From positions 1 to 64,000 of the forward strand of contig JAFREE010000121.1 in NCBI GenBank assembly GCA_019400425.1: 64,000 bases of DNA, given 5' to 3'. The notes under the pieces are model-generated. The model saw only the letters and a program-made list of their open reading frames with translations, was not told where the DNA came from and searched no databases. Position 1 is the stretch's first letter. The number at the start of each line of letters is the position of its first letter. The DNA is from Hymenochaete sp. R1 (taxonomy: Eukaryota > Basidiomycota > Agaricomycetes > Hymenochaetales > Hymenochaetaceae). Of the stretch, positions 21,926-32,565 are shown in pieces. Position numbers and translations under genes: made by a program.

Positions 21926-23407
21926 AACAACGATGAGAGCGAAGCGCGACATTTGGTTGATTTTAGGCGATCGAGCCAGGGCGTCAGACGAAGAGACCCA
22001 GATACAGAAAGTCGGCCTGAATGATGATATACACTAGCGAAGGGATAACAGGAAGTCGGGAACAGATAATGTAATAAACCCGCAAAATGAGCGTGAAGCG
22101 GATGTAGACTATCGGCATTCCTCCGTGTACCTTGAAAAGCAGCAGACATGCCCGCACTTCACAGGTTCAAATGCAAACAGTCACTTTCGTTATCAAACTC
22201 CGTCAACTCTGTCACTGACGCAACATCTATGCGCCAGACTGTAATCCAGATAAGAAACCAAAGCACATAGCACAAACTTCTGTTACATACTATCCGAGGT
22301 TAGATCCCACTTTCTTCTACTTCACCCCCTTTCTCCTGCCACTACAGTCCGGCATTGCAAACGATCACCCTCATCCAGACGTATTCCCGGACTATGCGCA
22401 CTGGGCTGAAGTAACCGAGAAAATAACCTCACGTATTCGCTTGCATTGAAGGAATGAAATTTGTAGATGACGACAGACCGACTTGACCAGGTTCGTGAGC
22501 CAAGGGACAAACCTAACCAGCATAGGGCGCATTTGAGCGAGAATGAGAAGAACCTAACGTAGCAAGTTCCATTGCCGTGGTTCATTGGTAGTGTCGCTCG
22601 ACAAATATATGGCCGTTGGTGATGCTTTGAGTGGAGACATGTGAACGTGTTTGGCATGAGCAACACGGGTGTGCTACTTATCGTTGCTCTTCTGAAATAC
22701 GAAAGAAGCACCCGACGGACGTAGGAACGGGGTAAGCACATTTTATTTGATAGATGAAGTGATCTCGTCGACACACTTTTCAGAGCTAAGCAAGCATATA
22801 ACCTCCTCTCCTGTGTCTCATCCTCTGCCCACGTAACATTCGACGTCAAATTCCTGGACGTCGCCTATGTCCGCCCGTTGGATTAAACCCTGCCAGTCGT
22901 TCCACTGTCATGTACACTTGCGTTGCATGTCGTCCTCGATTTTTTGACCTTGGGGGAATTTGCCTTTGGTGTCTTACATGGGAATTGCTTCAGAGTGCTC
23001 TGCTGTCGGTTCATGGCGTATCGTCTGGCCTCGGCTTATGGACTCGCACGCAAGAACTGAAAGTGCGTCTCGCTCGGCCAACAAGCGCTCGTGGTGCGCA
23101 GACTGCCTTGAGATAAGTGTTCATGCCCGCAATCCTCTGCTGAGCGAGCGTGTAGCGCTCGGTCATAGCGCTCGAACACGCAGCGACGGTGGTGGTGTGA
23201 AGAGAGGACGATCAGCAGGGCTGCAAGACAGTGCAAGTTGCAACAGACGCGCCGCGTAGATCCGTTGCTTATCTCTTTTTAACTTATTTCATTCATGAGT
23301 CATACTAAGGTCGGCGTTGTGCTGTTCGCACCTCACTCACCACTGTTACTGTCTTCGAAAGAAAGGTGACGACTCTAGTACTGTCTCGTATCCAGTTCCA
23401 CTCCGTT
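21926..23407. other. No gene recognised
   Basis: Nearly 1.5 kb between two kinases. Open frames on both strands (for example 22322-22849 minus, 175 codons) show no recognisable motif or splice pattern. The region may hold regulatory sequence for the gene starting at 23408. Confidence 0.4.
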
Positions 23408-25202
23408 ATGCAGCACTCAGAGCAAGCCAACTATGTACTTTCAAGCACCAAGGCCATAACCGAGTCCGGGCAGCTAATTCCACAGAGGAATTTCAAATCT
23501 CCAGTCAAGAGAACAAACATCTGGTCGCACTTGCAAAAACTAGATCTACACGAAAGTGTTATAAGGAGCTATAGGTTGACTATCAGACGCGGAGCATTTT
23601 CTGGCGTGTTTGAAGGAAAATGCTGTCTCTACCCTACTAAAGTCACTATCCTCGCCCTGAAGCTCCCCCGGAGCCCCGAAGCCTGTTTCAAGGTAGAAAC
23701 CGGTGACTACCACAATGTAAGTGTATTCCGAACGCCCTAATCACCGCACACTGATAAGCCATATTGCTTTGTAGCCGTTCGAGAATGAAATCTGCGCATG
23801 GTCGCGACCAATACATCCAACTACTTTACCAATTATTGGATACACATTTCGCACCGTCTCAGGGTATTCGCAGCTTGCGTTGGAGCGGATGGAGGTTGAA
23901 ATGGCGCGCGATCTCTTTCAGAGAAGACCCAGTAGCACGCGAAATTGGGGACAAAACAAATGTGATTCATCGAACAATTCGAATGCGAAGATTTTGACCA
24001 TTCAAAGGCCATCGCCATTCATAAACAGCGTTATGATGCGACACGTCAAAGCTCTCGATCTACACGGCAGAATCAGCTCGCGCTCTGAGCATGCTATCAG
24101 TCATGGGGCATTCTCCGAGGTTTTTAAGGGAGAGTGTATTATTGAGTCTCGTGGCCGGGTCGCAGTCGCCATTAAACGTCTGCGTTTTCATGTAAATTCC
24201 ATGGATTGCAACAAAGCGCGTAATTCCCTTTTCTTCGACATTAACTAATGCCGACAATAATTGCTTGCACAGCTATTCGAGAAGGAAATATGTGTTTGGT
24301 CCGGATTAAATCATCCGAATATCCTCCCTTTGCTTGGCTACACATTCTGCGGAGACACTGGATATCCGATGCTCGTCTCGGAATGGATGGAAGATGGCAC
24401 AGCGTGGTCTTTCATCCAGAGAAGGTGTGACTTAGATATTATGGTCGTCTTGGAACTGGTGCGTGCAAGGTGTTGTGTTGCCTTTTTTTCGCTAAAGCGA
24501 GTTTATCAAGATCTCAGGAATCGCGGCAGGTTTATCGTATTTACATGCAAATGGCACGGTTCATTCAGACGTAAAATCGGTGGGTCCTCTCATTTTCATC
24601 ATCCCTTAAGTCAACGTTAATGCCTAGTGAAAGGACAATGTGTTAATATCGCCGGAAGGGAGGGCCTTACTCTGCGATTTCGGGAGTGCCCGCATGCTTA
24701 TCTCTTCCAGATCGCTAGCAAAGACAAGTTCAACGTCTAAAGGGACAGTCAATTACCTTGCTCCCGAACTCATTGACCCCGATGCACATGCCAATCACTC
24801 GAAGGAAACCGATGTCTGGGCGTTTGGAATGACATTCTTTGTATGCCTATTTACATACCTCTTTTTTTTCTTATCTGAATATGATGCACGCGCCAGGAAT
24901 TAGTATTTCGACAAAGACCCTACAGTGATTTGCTTACATCTCAAGTAGCAATCGCAATTTATACCGGGAAGATTCCTGATTTTCCTTCTATGTTACACGA
25001 GAGTGAGACTGACTGGCTGAAAATGCGCTGTCAAGAAATCTGCGAACGCTGCTGGAGTCGAGAAGCATCTAATCGACCATCGATGCTCGAAATCAAGTCA
25101 CTTTTGAAGCAACTACAAATTGTAAGCCTCGCAAATCTATCTCGTAGCTTGTTATTACCGTCTAAGCACCCGCACGTCTATCAGCGCAATTCGATTCCTT
25201 GA
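23408..25202 (+). CDS. TKL-like kinase with an extra partial N-lobe in front
   Basis: Six exons give an open frame: 23408-23716, 23775-24215, 24273-24458, 24511-24579, 24634-24840, 24897-25202 (525 aa). The first exon and 5' part of the second encode a diverged first kinase N-lobe (RRGAFSGVFEGKC, LALK, then PFENEICAWSRPIHPTTLPI). It breaks off and runs in frame into a complete second kinase with its own signature (LTIQRPSPF), SHGAFSEVFKG, VAIKRLRFH, VHSDVKSDN, CDFGSAR and APELID. The tail is short with no added domain. The second intron begins GC (GCGCGT at 24216) where paralogues have GT, so splicing may be weak or lost. The gene may be functional or newly decaying. The start is the ATG at 23408; the frame is open upstream without an ATG. 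Confidence 0.65.
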
Positions 25203-25350
25203 GTATCAATCAGGGGCAGCGGTTCACGGTGTTCACAGGCAGAACACCGTGACCACTCGTAGCTGATCAATAGTGATTGAGGTTTTTCATTAATATTCAA
25301 TAGTCATGGTAAAATCAAGGACTCTGATGTAATCCTAAACCATACCGATT

Positions 25351-25548
25351 ATGAACAGGCACATCTTACCACACTTCAAAATTCTCGACCTCCACGGTAG
25401 AAACACCACGCGTTTCGAGCACGCTTTGGGACATGGTGCGTTCTCAGAAGTCTTCATGGGCCATTGTCGCCTAGAGTCTCGGGGTGAGCTCGCCGTCGCC
25501 ATCAAACGTCTGCGCTTTCATGCTGACACCGTGGACAACCGTTGAGTG
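25351..25548 (+). pseudogene. Truncated kinase N-lobe fragment
   Basis: Begins MNRHILPHFKILDLHG and runs through GHGAFSEVFMGHC and VAIKRLRFHADTVDNR to a TGA where paralogues have the first splice donor. No later kinase exons follow before RPB7. It is the remnant of one more duplicate. Confidence 0.8.
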
Positions 25549-25788
25549 CGAGCTGGTTTTAAACTAGCTAAAACATCTCTTATCTACCTCAAAGTTCGGC
25601 ATCAAAGCAGACAGCAATTGCTTTTATTAGGAACATATTTACGAATTGCCAGCGCCTTATAAGACTATTTGAGTTCCTTGACTGCAGTGTTACAGAAAAG
25701 CGCCCAACGGACGTTAAAGAACAAGAATCGGAACATCATGGTAAGAAAAAAGCGTATCAAATGAAAGGAGGGACGCTCGAAGTTGGTA

Positions 25789-26566
25789 TTAATCAATAAC
25801 GCCCAGGTGGTCCTCTTTGATCGTTCCGATAGCAAACTTCGCACAAAGTTGGTTCAGATGACAAGCCAAAAAGCGCACTAGATTGGTCCACTCACAATCT
25901 GCGTTGCATCGACACGCGTACCAACTATCTTTAGGCGGACTCTCGTATTCTTTTCGACGATCTGATAGAAGTAGTGAATGGGATGTCTGCATAAAGCTAT
26001 AGACCACTGACCTGGTCTTCAGAAGCAAACGAAGGCGGGTTTGAGTTCGGGTCAAATTTCATATCCGGGTGGATGAGCTGCAACGCATGAGCAAGGTGTC
26101 GGCTAACTTCTGACTCGTTCACGCACCTGATGTGAGACGAAGACAGTTAACGGCCCAACTTCAGCAAAGAACCCCATCTACACGTGTCAAAAATTCAGCA
26201 CTTCTCTTGCCTTGGCACTAAAATATGAGCACACCTTGTTCACATTGTTGACCACTCCGTCAACGACTTCTCCTTTGAAAGGTTTGAACACGATAGCTCT
26301 GTACCGCGTGACGAACTCGGCCTGCCCGCTTCCTGGCAACACCATCCCCTTCCCAACATCCAACACGCTCACAACGGCGATGATGTACCCAAATTGGCCA
26401 GAGCATGTTCCTTCTACGTCCGCATAAAGTTTCGTTTCTAGAAATTGAAGCATGCGCGGACCGAAGTACGAAGGGTGAAGGAGAATGGTGTGTGTAAGTT
26501 CTTTCTGAAGACGTCGTCAGACACTTCACGCCGACAGCATTCGAAGACACATACGATGAAGAACAT
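25789..26566 (-). CDS. rpb7: RNA polymerase II subunit Rpb7
   Basis: Predicted 170-aa protein from six exons (26566-26555, 26504-26235, 26177-26127, 26077-26012, 25961-25896, 25836-25789). Rpb7 pairs with Rpb4 to form the stalk of RNA polymerase II in the nucleus and binds emerging RNA. Seen: HPSYFGPRM and [13 protein letters not shown] in the N-terminal domain, [12 protein letters not shown] at the domain junction, [14 protein letters not shown] starting the OB-fold domain, and the ending [15 protein letters not shown]. Length matches the family (about 171 aa). The first exon is only four codons (MFFI), which explains why the gene is easy to miss. An intact essential gene lies between two kinase copies. 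Confidence 0.95.
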
Positions 26567-27121
26567 GTTAGACTTATCACGGTATTTTCAACATGGAATT
26601 CGGTACGGGCTGCTACTGGCTTTAGGAGAAGAGGGTACAAAGAGAAGCAGTTGGCACAGACCAAGTCGACTCGAGCTTTCTATTGCGTCGATCGTTTACG
26701 TCGATTCGGGTTTTGTCGTCTCAAGAAAACTAAGACCGGGACCCATTCTCGTACAACCACTGCCATTTCCCTCCACTGCTGATATGATAATGTCTGTCAC
26801 CAAACTTGTCTTGAGCAATTATTTTGCCTGGCATAGCACTATTCGGTGACCATGGAAGACCCCTTCCCAACCCTATGGACAGTTCCAATCCACTTGATGA
26901 TCAAGTATCAGCGAATCCTGATTGATAACGTGAACGAGCGCTTCCAGTGGGAATTGAAAGTATGTTTATGAACATCGTGCCACTTACATCTGATATCCAG
27001 ACGTAACTGACCCGTACGACGGGAATCAGCAAACAACTCGCACGATCGGCCAATGTAGCTATCGAGCGTCTACTCCTATATCCTCTTTGTTGTCGTTGCA
27101 ACCTCGGTGTTATCGACTCTC
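26567..27121. other. Divergent promoter region, rpb7 and kinase
   Basis: 555 bp separate the start of rpb7 (minus) from the next kinase (plus). No coding sequence supported. The frame of the kinase is open upstream to a GTG at 27107, but the first ATG is 27122. Confidence 0.45.
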
Positions 27122-29689
27122 ATGAGCAGTTCTACAGAACTCAGCTACTTGACTAGTGCAGGCTCAAGCCCCGAGCATGACCACGAGAAGAACTCGCTCG
27201 ATAGCTCAGGCAGCACTGGCACTGTCGCGAAAGCGTGGACTGTTCAGAGACCATTGCCAGTAGATGACAGGAGCGTCTTGCTGCAACTACAGAGGCTTGA
27301 CCTTCATGGAAAAATTTGCTGGCGATCGCATCACGCTGTAAGTCACGGAGGCTACTCAGAGGTCTTCAAGGGAATGTGTCGTCTGGCTTCAAAATCACAG
27401 GTTATCAACGATGCCATTAAACGCCTGCGGTTCCACGTGAACACCGTGGATTGCAAAGTGGTGAGTAGTCTACTTGTTGCAACCAATGCGCGCGAGTATT
27501 GACCATCTCTTCGGCCCTTAAGTTGTTTGAGAAAGAAATATATGTTTGGTCTAAACTCGAGCATCTCAATATTCTTCCCCTGTTGGGTTTCGCTTTCGAC
27601 GATGATACTGGATACCCCCTCCTTGTCTCTGAATGGATGGAGTTTGGAACGGCTTGGAACTATATCAAGGCGACTCCAGAGATATCTTTCTTGGAGATAT
27701 TGAATCTAGTGGGTTAATTGTTTTGCGTTTCTTAATATATCTCGAGTTTATGCCGCCATTTCGCAGATTTGTGATGTCGCTGCGGGCCTCGAATATCTTC
27801 ACGCAAATAATACTGTGCATTCCGATATTAAAGCTGTACGTGCGATTCGTGCTTTCTTCATGATAAAAATGTCTAACCAGTACCTCAGGATAATATTGTC
27901 ATTACGCCAGCAAGGCGGGCGATGATATGCGACTTTGGGAGTGCTCGAATTCTGGTTCCTACCAAATCTCTCGCTAAAATGACTTCGACGACGAAAGGGA
28001 CCGTCAACTACCTTGCCCCAGAACTCGTCGACTTTCGCAATACAGCCGCTCTACATTCCAAAGAAACTGACGTATGGGCCTTCGGGATGACAATTTACGT
28101 TCGTGAATATGATTCTTGTCCCTCGGTCACCTTGACTCTAAGTTTAAAAAAATCTAGGAAATGAGCACGAAAGAAAGACCATATCAGAATATGTCTGAAG
28201 CTCAAACGTGCATGGCAATCTCTACCGGAAATCTTCCATCGTTTCCTCCGTCGTTTATCAATGAAGAAAACCGTTTGCACTTAGCGCTGGTGAATCTATG
28301 TACTCGTTGTTGGGTGTCCAAGGCGTCAGCTCGTCCGCAGGTAACAAGTATCCATAGTCGCCTCCAAGAGCTTCGCACAGGTTCAAATGGAACTATGTTA
28401 CGCAGAAAACCTGGCATCACTAAGGTCCAAACGAACTACCGATTCAAAGGCAGATTCCCAAAGATCTTTTCTTCGCAGAAATACGTTGTCATCGATTCCG
28501 AGTACTTGCAAGATCAAATTCTCAACGAGCCTACGTCAAAGGGAGAGCTTGAGCCAATCTCAAACCCGCCTCCTTATTCAAGGGTATCATCTTCTACCAC
28601 GCTCTTACGACCATCTTTCTCTCGATTGGGTGTTACCAAGAAAGATCCTACTTCGATAATTTCTCCTCAAAAAGGTATTCACAATGCTCAGGGAAAGATT
28701 ACTATAATTGGAGACCATGCTTGTGGCAAGGTGCGTTATTTTATACACTTTATCTCTTTCTGACAAACTAACCATTGTCCCTTATCAATGACTATGCCTT
28801 GCTAAACAAAGAGTATGTATACGCTCCTTACTTAAACAGCTTCACGCCGTTGATATGATTGTGTCCTATAAGCGTGTCTACTCAACGTGTTTTTGAAGGG
28901 TATATTTCTCGAGGTGTGATTCATCTTTGACCACATAAAGCAGCACTACTAACTCAATGATACAACTTCGACCAGACTAACTTTCCCACTGTTCTCAATG
29001 AGCACATTGGGAGGTTTAGGACTGATGGGAAAGATGCCGCTTTTTTGTTTTGGGATATCTCGGGCTCAGAAGACTACGATTATGCTCGTTCGCTATCTTG
29101 CGTAAACAGCGACATAATAATCATCTGCTTCGCCCTTGATTCCGCGGATTCATTGAAAAGTGTCTTGGAGACGGTATGTTCTCGAGTATCGTACCCAGCC
29201 GTAAAGGAAACTCACCGTAATTTTCATTTACTCTCTTGCTTTTTTGGGGGTGTTCAACCAAAGTGGTCTCCCAAGATCAAACAATTTTGTCCGGGGACAT
29301 CACTACTACTCGTTGGCTGTAAAGTGGATCTCAGGTCGGATGCCAAAATTGACCTCCCTAGGGGTTTCGATAGATCCGTTACGTCTAAGGAGGTATGTCC
29401 TCCAATTTTCGAGCATCTTCCTCATTTCGGGTTTTGTCATTCATGTCTAACTTGTTTGAAAATCTACGTCCTATGCTTTTTATTTCTTCTGCGCGTTGAT
29501 GTCATACGTTGACCGTCCGTGTTCCTGTTCATATATTTCAAACTCGAACAGGGGCAAACTATCGCGAATACGATTGGCGCCAAGTGTTACTTGGAATGTT
29601 CCGCAAAAACAGGCGAAGGTGTACATGCTGTCTTTGAATGCGCTGCTTGGCATATGTCGTCGATTCGCGCAGGACTCAAAGGGAGCTGA
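27122..29689 (+). CDS. TKL-like kinase fused to a Rho-like GTPase, no CaaX
   Basis: Predicted 627-aa protein. Exons: 27122-27460, 27523-27708, 27767-27835, 27889-28098, 28158-28730, 28812 (one nucleotide), 28873-28913, 28976-29173, 29264-29392, 29552-29689. Kinase motifs: SHGGYSEVFKG, DAIKRLRFH, VHSDIKADN, CDFGSAR, APELVD. The GTPase region has GDHACGKT, CLLNVFLKGIF, PTVLNEH, FWDISGSEDYD (Ser at the catalytic Gln position), GCKVDLR and ECSAKTGEG. GTPase exon lengths 1, 41 and 198 are the same as in the gene at 16415, so the two share an ancestor already fused. The protein ends RAGLKGS without a prenylation box. Membrane attachment was therefore lost, or the last exon is missed. Confidence 0.83.
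28812..28812 (+). other. Predicted one-nucleotide exon (A), second case
   Basis: Preceded by an AG acceptor (28810-28811) and followed by a GTATGT donor (28813). Flanking introns are 81 and 60 nt. Lys AAG + A + CG gives Lys-Thr and continues CLLNVF, exactly the Rho consensus. The 13-base core AGAGTATGT is shared with the site at 18244. Confidence 0.65.
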
Positions 29690-30543
29690 GGGTAGAGGTT
29701 AGGCCTGTATTTGTTGAGAAGAGAATTGATATTCTGTGGATTGATGATGGAATTGTACTTGTCTTCAATTTTATGCTTCTTTCCTTTTTGTGGGTCGAGG
29801 TATAAAGCAGCAAACAAGGATGTTCAGTATTAGAAAAGAGACAAAGGCCCGGGAGACATGTTGAACGGAAATAAACAATCAAAAAAGATCGCAATTATTC
29901 GTATAGGAAAGTCAAGGTGCACCCATAAGCATTTCAGAACTGATTTCGATCACGCCAGCACATAAGAAAACTGAACAAGCTTAGCAACGAGGGAGGAGTG
30001 CGCATGTCTGTGGTAGTCACTGCCGTGCTAGCGCAAGGTCGGGCGTGCTGGTAATAAATGAGCCTTGCGTGGGGATCCTTCCTTTGAGTTGGGTGGCGGC
30101 GTTTCAAGGACACATCGATGTATCAACTCTGGTGTTAATATCGAACATCGGCACGATCATCATGACAGTGTAAAAGAGAGTCGCGTCGTCTCACTCTCTT
30201 CTGCCTGCTTCCGTGATCACCTCGCCCGTTTCAAGCAATACTCCAGAACCAAAGCACCGACACCGACGTCGTCTGTCTCACGACCGATCAACATTAGTCT
30301 GAGACATATATGCATAGGACTCGGCATTTCGCCCGCAAAAAGTGATATCGCTCAGGTTCGAAATCATCGGCGTTGATGGCTTGCTCATCGACGTTCTTCA
30401 TCCCATCATCCGCGTACCCGCGTACGCCGTCGCCAAGCGCACGGCAGTGCATAGAATGAAAAGAATAAAGAAAAGACGAACGGTCTGAAGGCGAGCTAAC
30501 CTCACCCACTTCCAACTTACCGTCGCCGTCGTCGCCTTCTGTC
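29690..30543. other. No gene recognised
   Basis: 3' region of the kinase-Rho gene and promoter of the GH43 gene. Open frames lack motifs. Confidence 0.4.
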
Positions 30544-32067
30544 ATGTTGACCCTACCTTTCGTTTCTATACTCGCCTCAGCAGTCGCAATTTCAGCCGCT
30601 TCGTACCCGGCTCCGATTCCTCTCTCGGGTAACATTTCGGCCGTCCGTGACCCGACACTCTGTAAACACCCTTCGTCCGGTGAATACTTCCTTTTCACAA
30701 CAGGCATTGGTATCCAGATCCGAACTTCGACGGATCTCGTGCACTGGGAATATGCAGGAGAAGTGTGGTCGGAAGGTGAGGCTACGTGGGGTGACCAGTA
30801 CAATAATGGGACAGGAAACTTTTGGGCACCGGATTGTTTGGTTGATGATGGCGTGTTCAAAGTACGAGTTTGACCGCTTTACCATTTGCACATAATTGCC
30901 TTGAGATAGCTGACCGACAACATTTGTTCGGTGTTTGCAACTGTAGTTGTACTACTCGACGTCAACGATTGGCAGTCAAAACGTACGCCTATCCTTATTT
31001 TCATCCCTGTCTCATTATTGGGTTTGACTGTTTTGCTACAGTCGGCCATCTTTTACGCCACGTCGACAACGGGTGAGCCAGGATCGTTCACGCACAAGGG
31101 TCTCGTGAACGCTACTACCAGCGAAAGTGACTACAATGCCATCGACCCCAAGTACGTCTCCATACATGCCCACTTCGTTGGCTATCTCTCTGACTTTGCA
31201 TTTCTTGCTTTCTTTCAGCCTGATCATATGTACGTCCCTTGTACACTATTGCGTTGTATGTTTCGTTTTCGCTGATACTGCTTGTCCCTTCTCGCAGCCG
31301 GTAGCTCTCATTACCTCTCGCTCGGGAGCTATTGGTCCGGAATTAAAGGCGCCAAGTAAGCTTTACCCTTTCTCTCGTTTATGTTTTGGTCCTAATACCA
31401 TCAATTATAGCGTCTCATCATCGACAGGCCTCTTCACTCCCAAAAATCCTACGTTCGACGAACTCGCGGTCCGTGCCGCAGGTGGACCCACCAACATTGA
31501 AGGGTCCGTCATATTCGAAGAGGGAGGGTATTATCACCTTTTCACGAGCTGGGGAGCTGGGGAGACGTATAGCGTTGTTGTTGGAAGAAGCTGCGAGTGC
31601 GCCTCTTATTTACATTTCTTCAATTATACCCTTTTAACGTGTACTTTCTGTCTCGAACGAATCCCAAACAAGGTTGACGTATGGTTACGTCGATCAATCT
31701 GGCGTGGCTCTTGAAGAAGGTGGAGGTTCGGAGATCTTGGCAAGCCATACCGATGATGGAGTCTCCGTGACGGGTCCTGGTGGGAACGACTTGTTCCGCG
31801 ATGACGATGGGACGATCTATACTGTCTATCGTGCGCCTTTTCCATGCTTATGATCTGGATGTTGTGGAAGCTAAAAGGCATACTTTTTTTAATGCCATAT
31901 ACAGATTATATCAACTCGAGCTCGGTTGATACGGTAAGTATTTTTCTGCTTGAGCCCCTCACTTGGTTAGTCTTAATTGTGCTGACCCCTGACCTCTCTA
32001 GCTCGGTATCAATCGCCTTGACTTTTCCTCCGGGTGGCCTGTCGTCATTGACGGGTTGTCGGATTAA
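30544..32067 (+). CDS. Secreted GH43 endo-1,5-alpha-L-arabinanase
   Basis: Predicted 323-aa protein from nine exons (30544-30861, 30947-30982, 31042-31151, 31219-31229, 31298-31355, 31411-31596, 31673-31830, 31905-31933, 32002-32067). The family cuts arabinan side chains of pectin outside the cell. Seen: signal peptide MLTLPFVSILASAVAISA; the catalytic base Asp in AVRDPTLC; HWEYAGEVW; the pKa-tuning Asp in NAIDPNL; the catalytic acid Glu in NIEGSVIF; then SGWPVV near the end. Length is normal for fungal arabinanases. The fourth exon is only 11 nt. The one weak point is the exon 6 donor (GTGCGC), chosen because it alone restores the frame into TYGYVDQSG. It is unrelated to the surrounding kinases. 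Confidence 0.88.
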
Positions 32068-32565
32068 ATTGAAGACCGAGCTGGGAAAGAGAGAGGCGCA
32101 GGCTTCAACGACGAGAGAAAAGGAATACAAGAAGTGAAATCGGACAGAAACTGGACAATTATTTTTATCTTTTAAGTTCATCTCAACCATGACTCTGTAT
32201 GAGCATGAGCATTTCGACCATCAACGCATTCCTCTGGATCATGTCATATAGTTCTTCATATACGACAATTTGATTGAGATAAAGGAAAAGAAATGACATC
32301 CCTTCCTTCTGTGGTTTTCACGGAACTCGACCTTGTAAACACATGAACGAAAAGTTTCGCTCTGCTACGGCGGAGCAGCGTAGCAGCCGAATTTAACGAA
32401 GGTGAACGTCAAAACATCCTGCAAGTCCTTATGCCGATGTTATCGGAGACAATAAATCGGCAAAATGACGTCGGTTATCACCGGCGCACGGTGTCGGCCG
32501 TGCAGCAGCTACAAGTTTCTAACTGCTCTTTCTCTCTTCAAGGCGCTCACCACCGGGAAGCCGGA
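32068..32565. other. Upstream region of kinase-PH gene
   Basis: The frame of the next gene is open from an ATG at 32431. However, a polypyrimidine tract and CAAG near 32517-32541 look like a 3' splice site, so 32431-32541 may be leader or intron. No other gene seen. Confidence 0.4.

Noticed and set aside
22322..22849. 175-codon minus-strand open frame between kinases
   Set aside because: No recognisable motif, no splice signals around it, and composition like non-coding sequence.
26445..26849. 134-codon plus-strand frame over the start of rpb7
   Set aside because: It is antisense to the first exons of an intact conserved gene and has no recognisable content.
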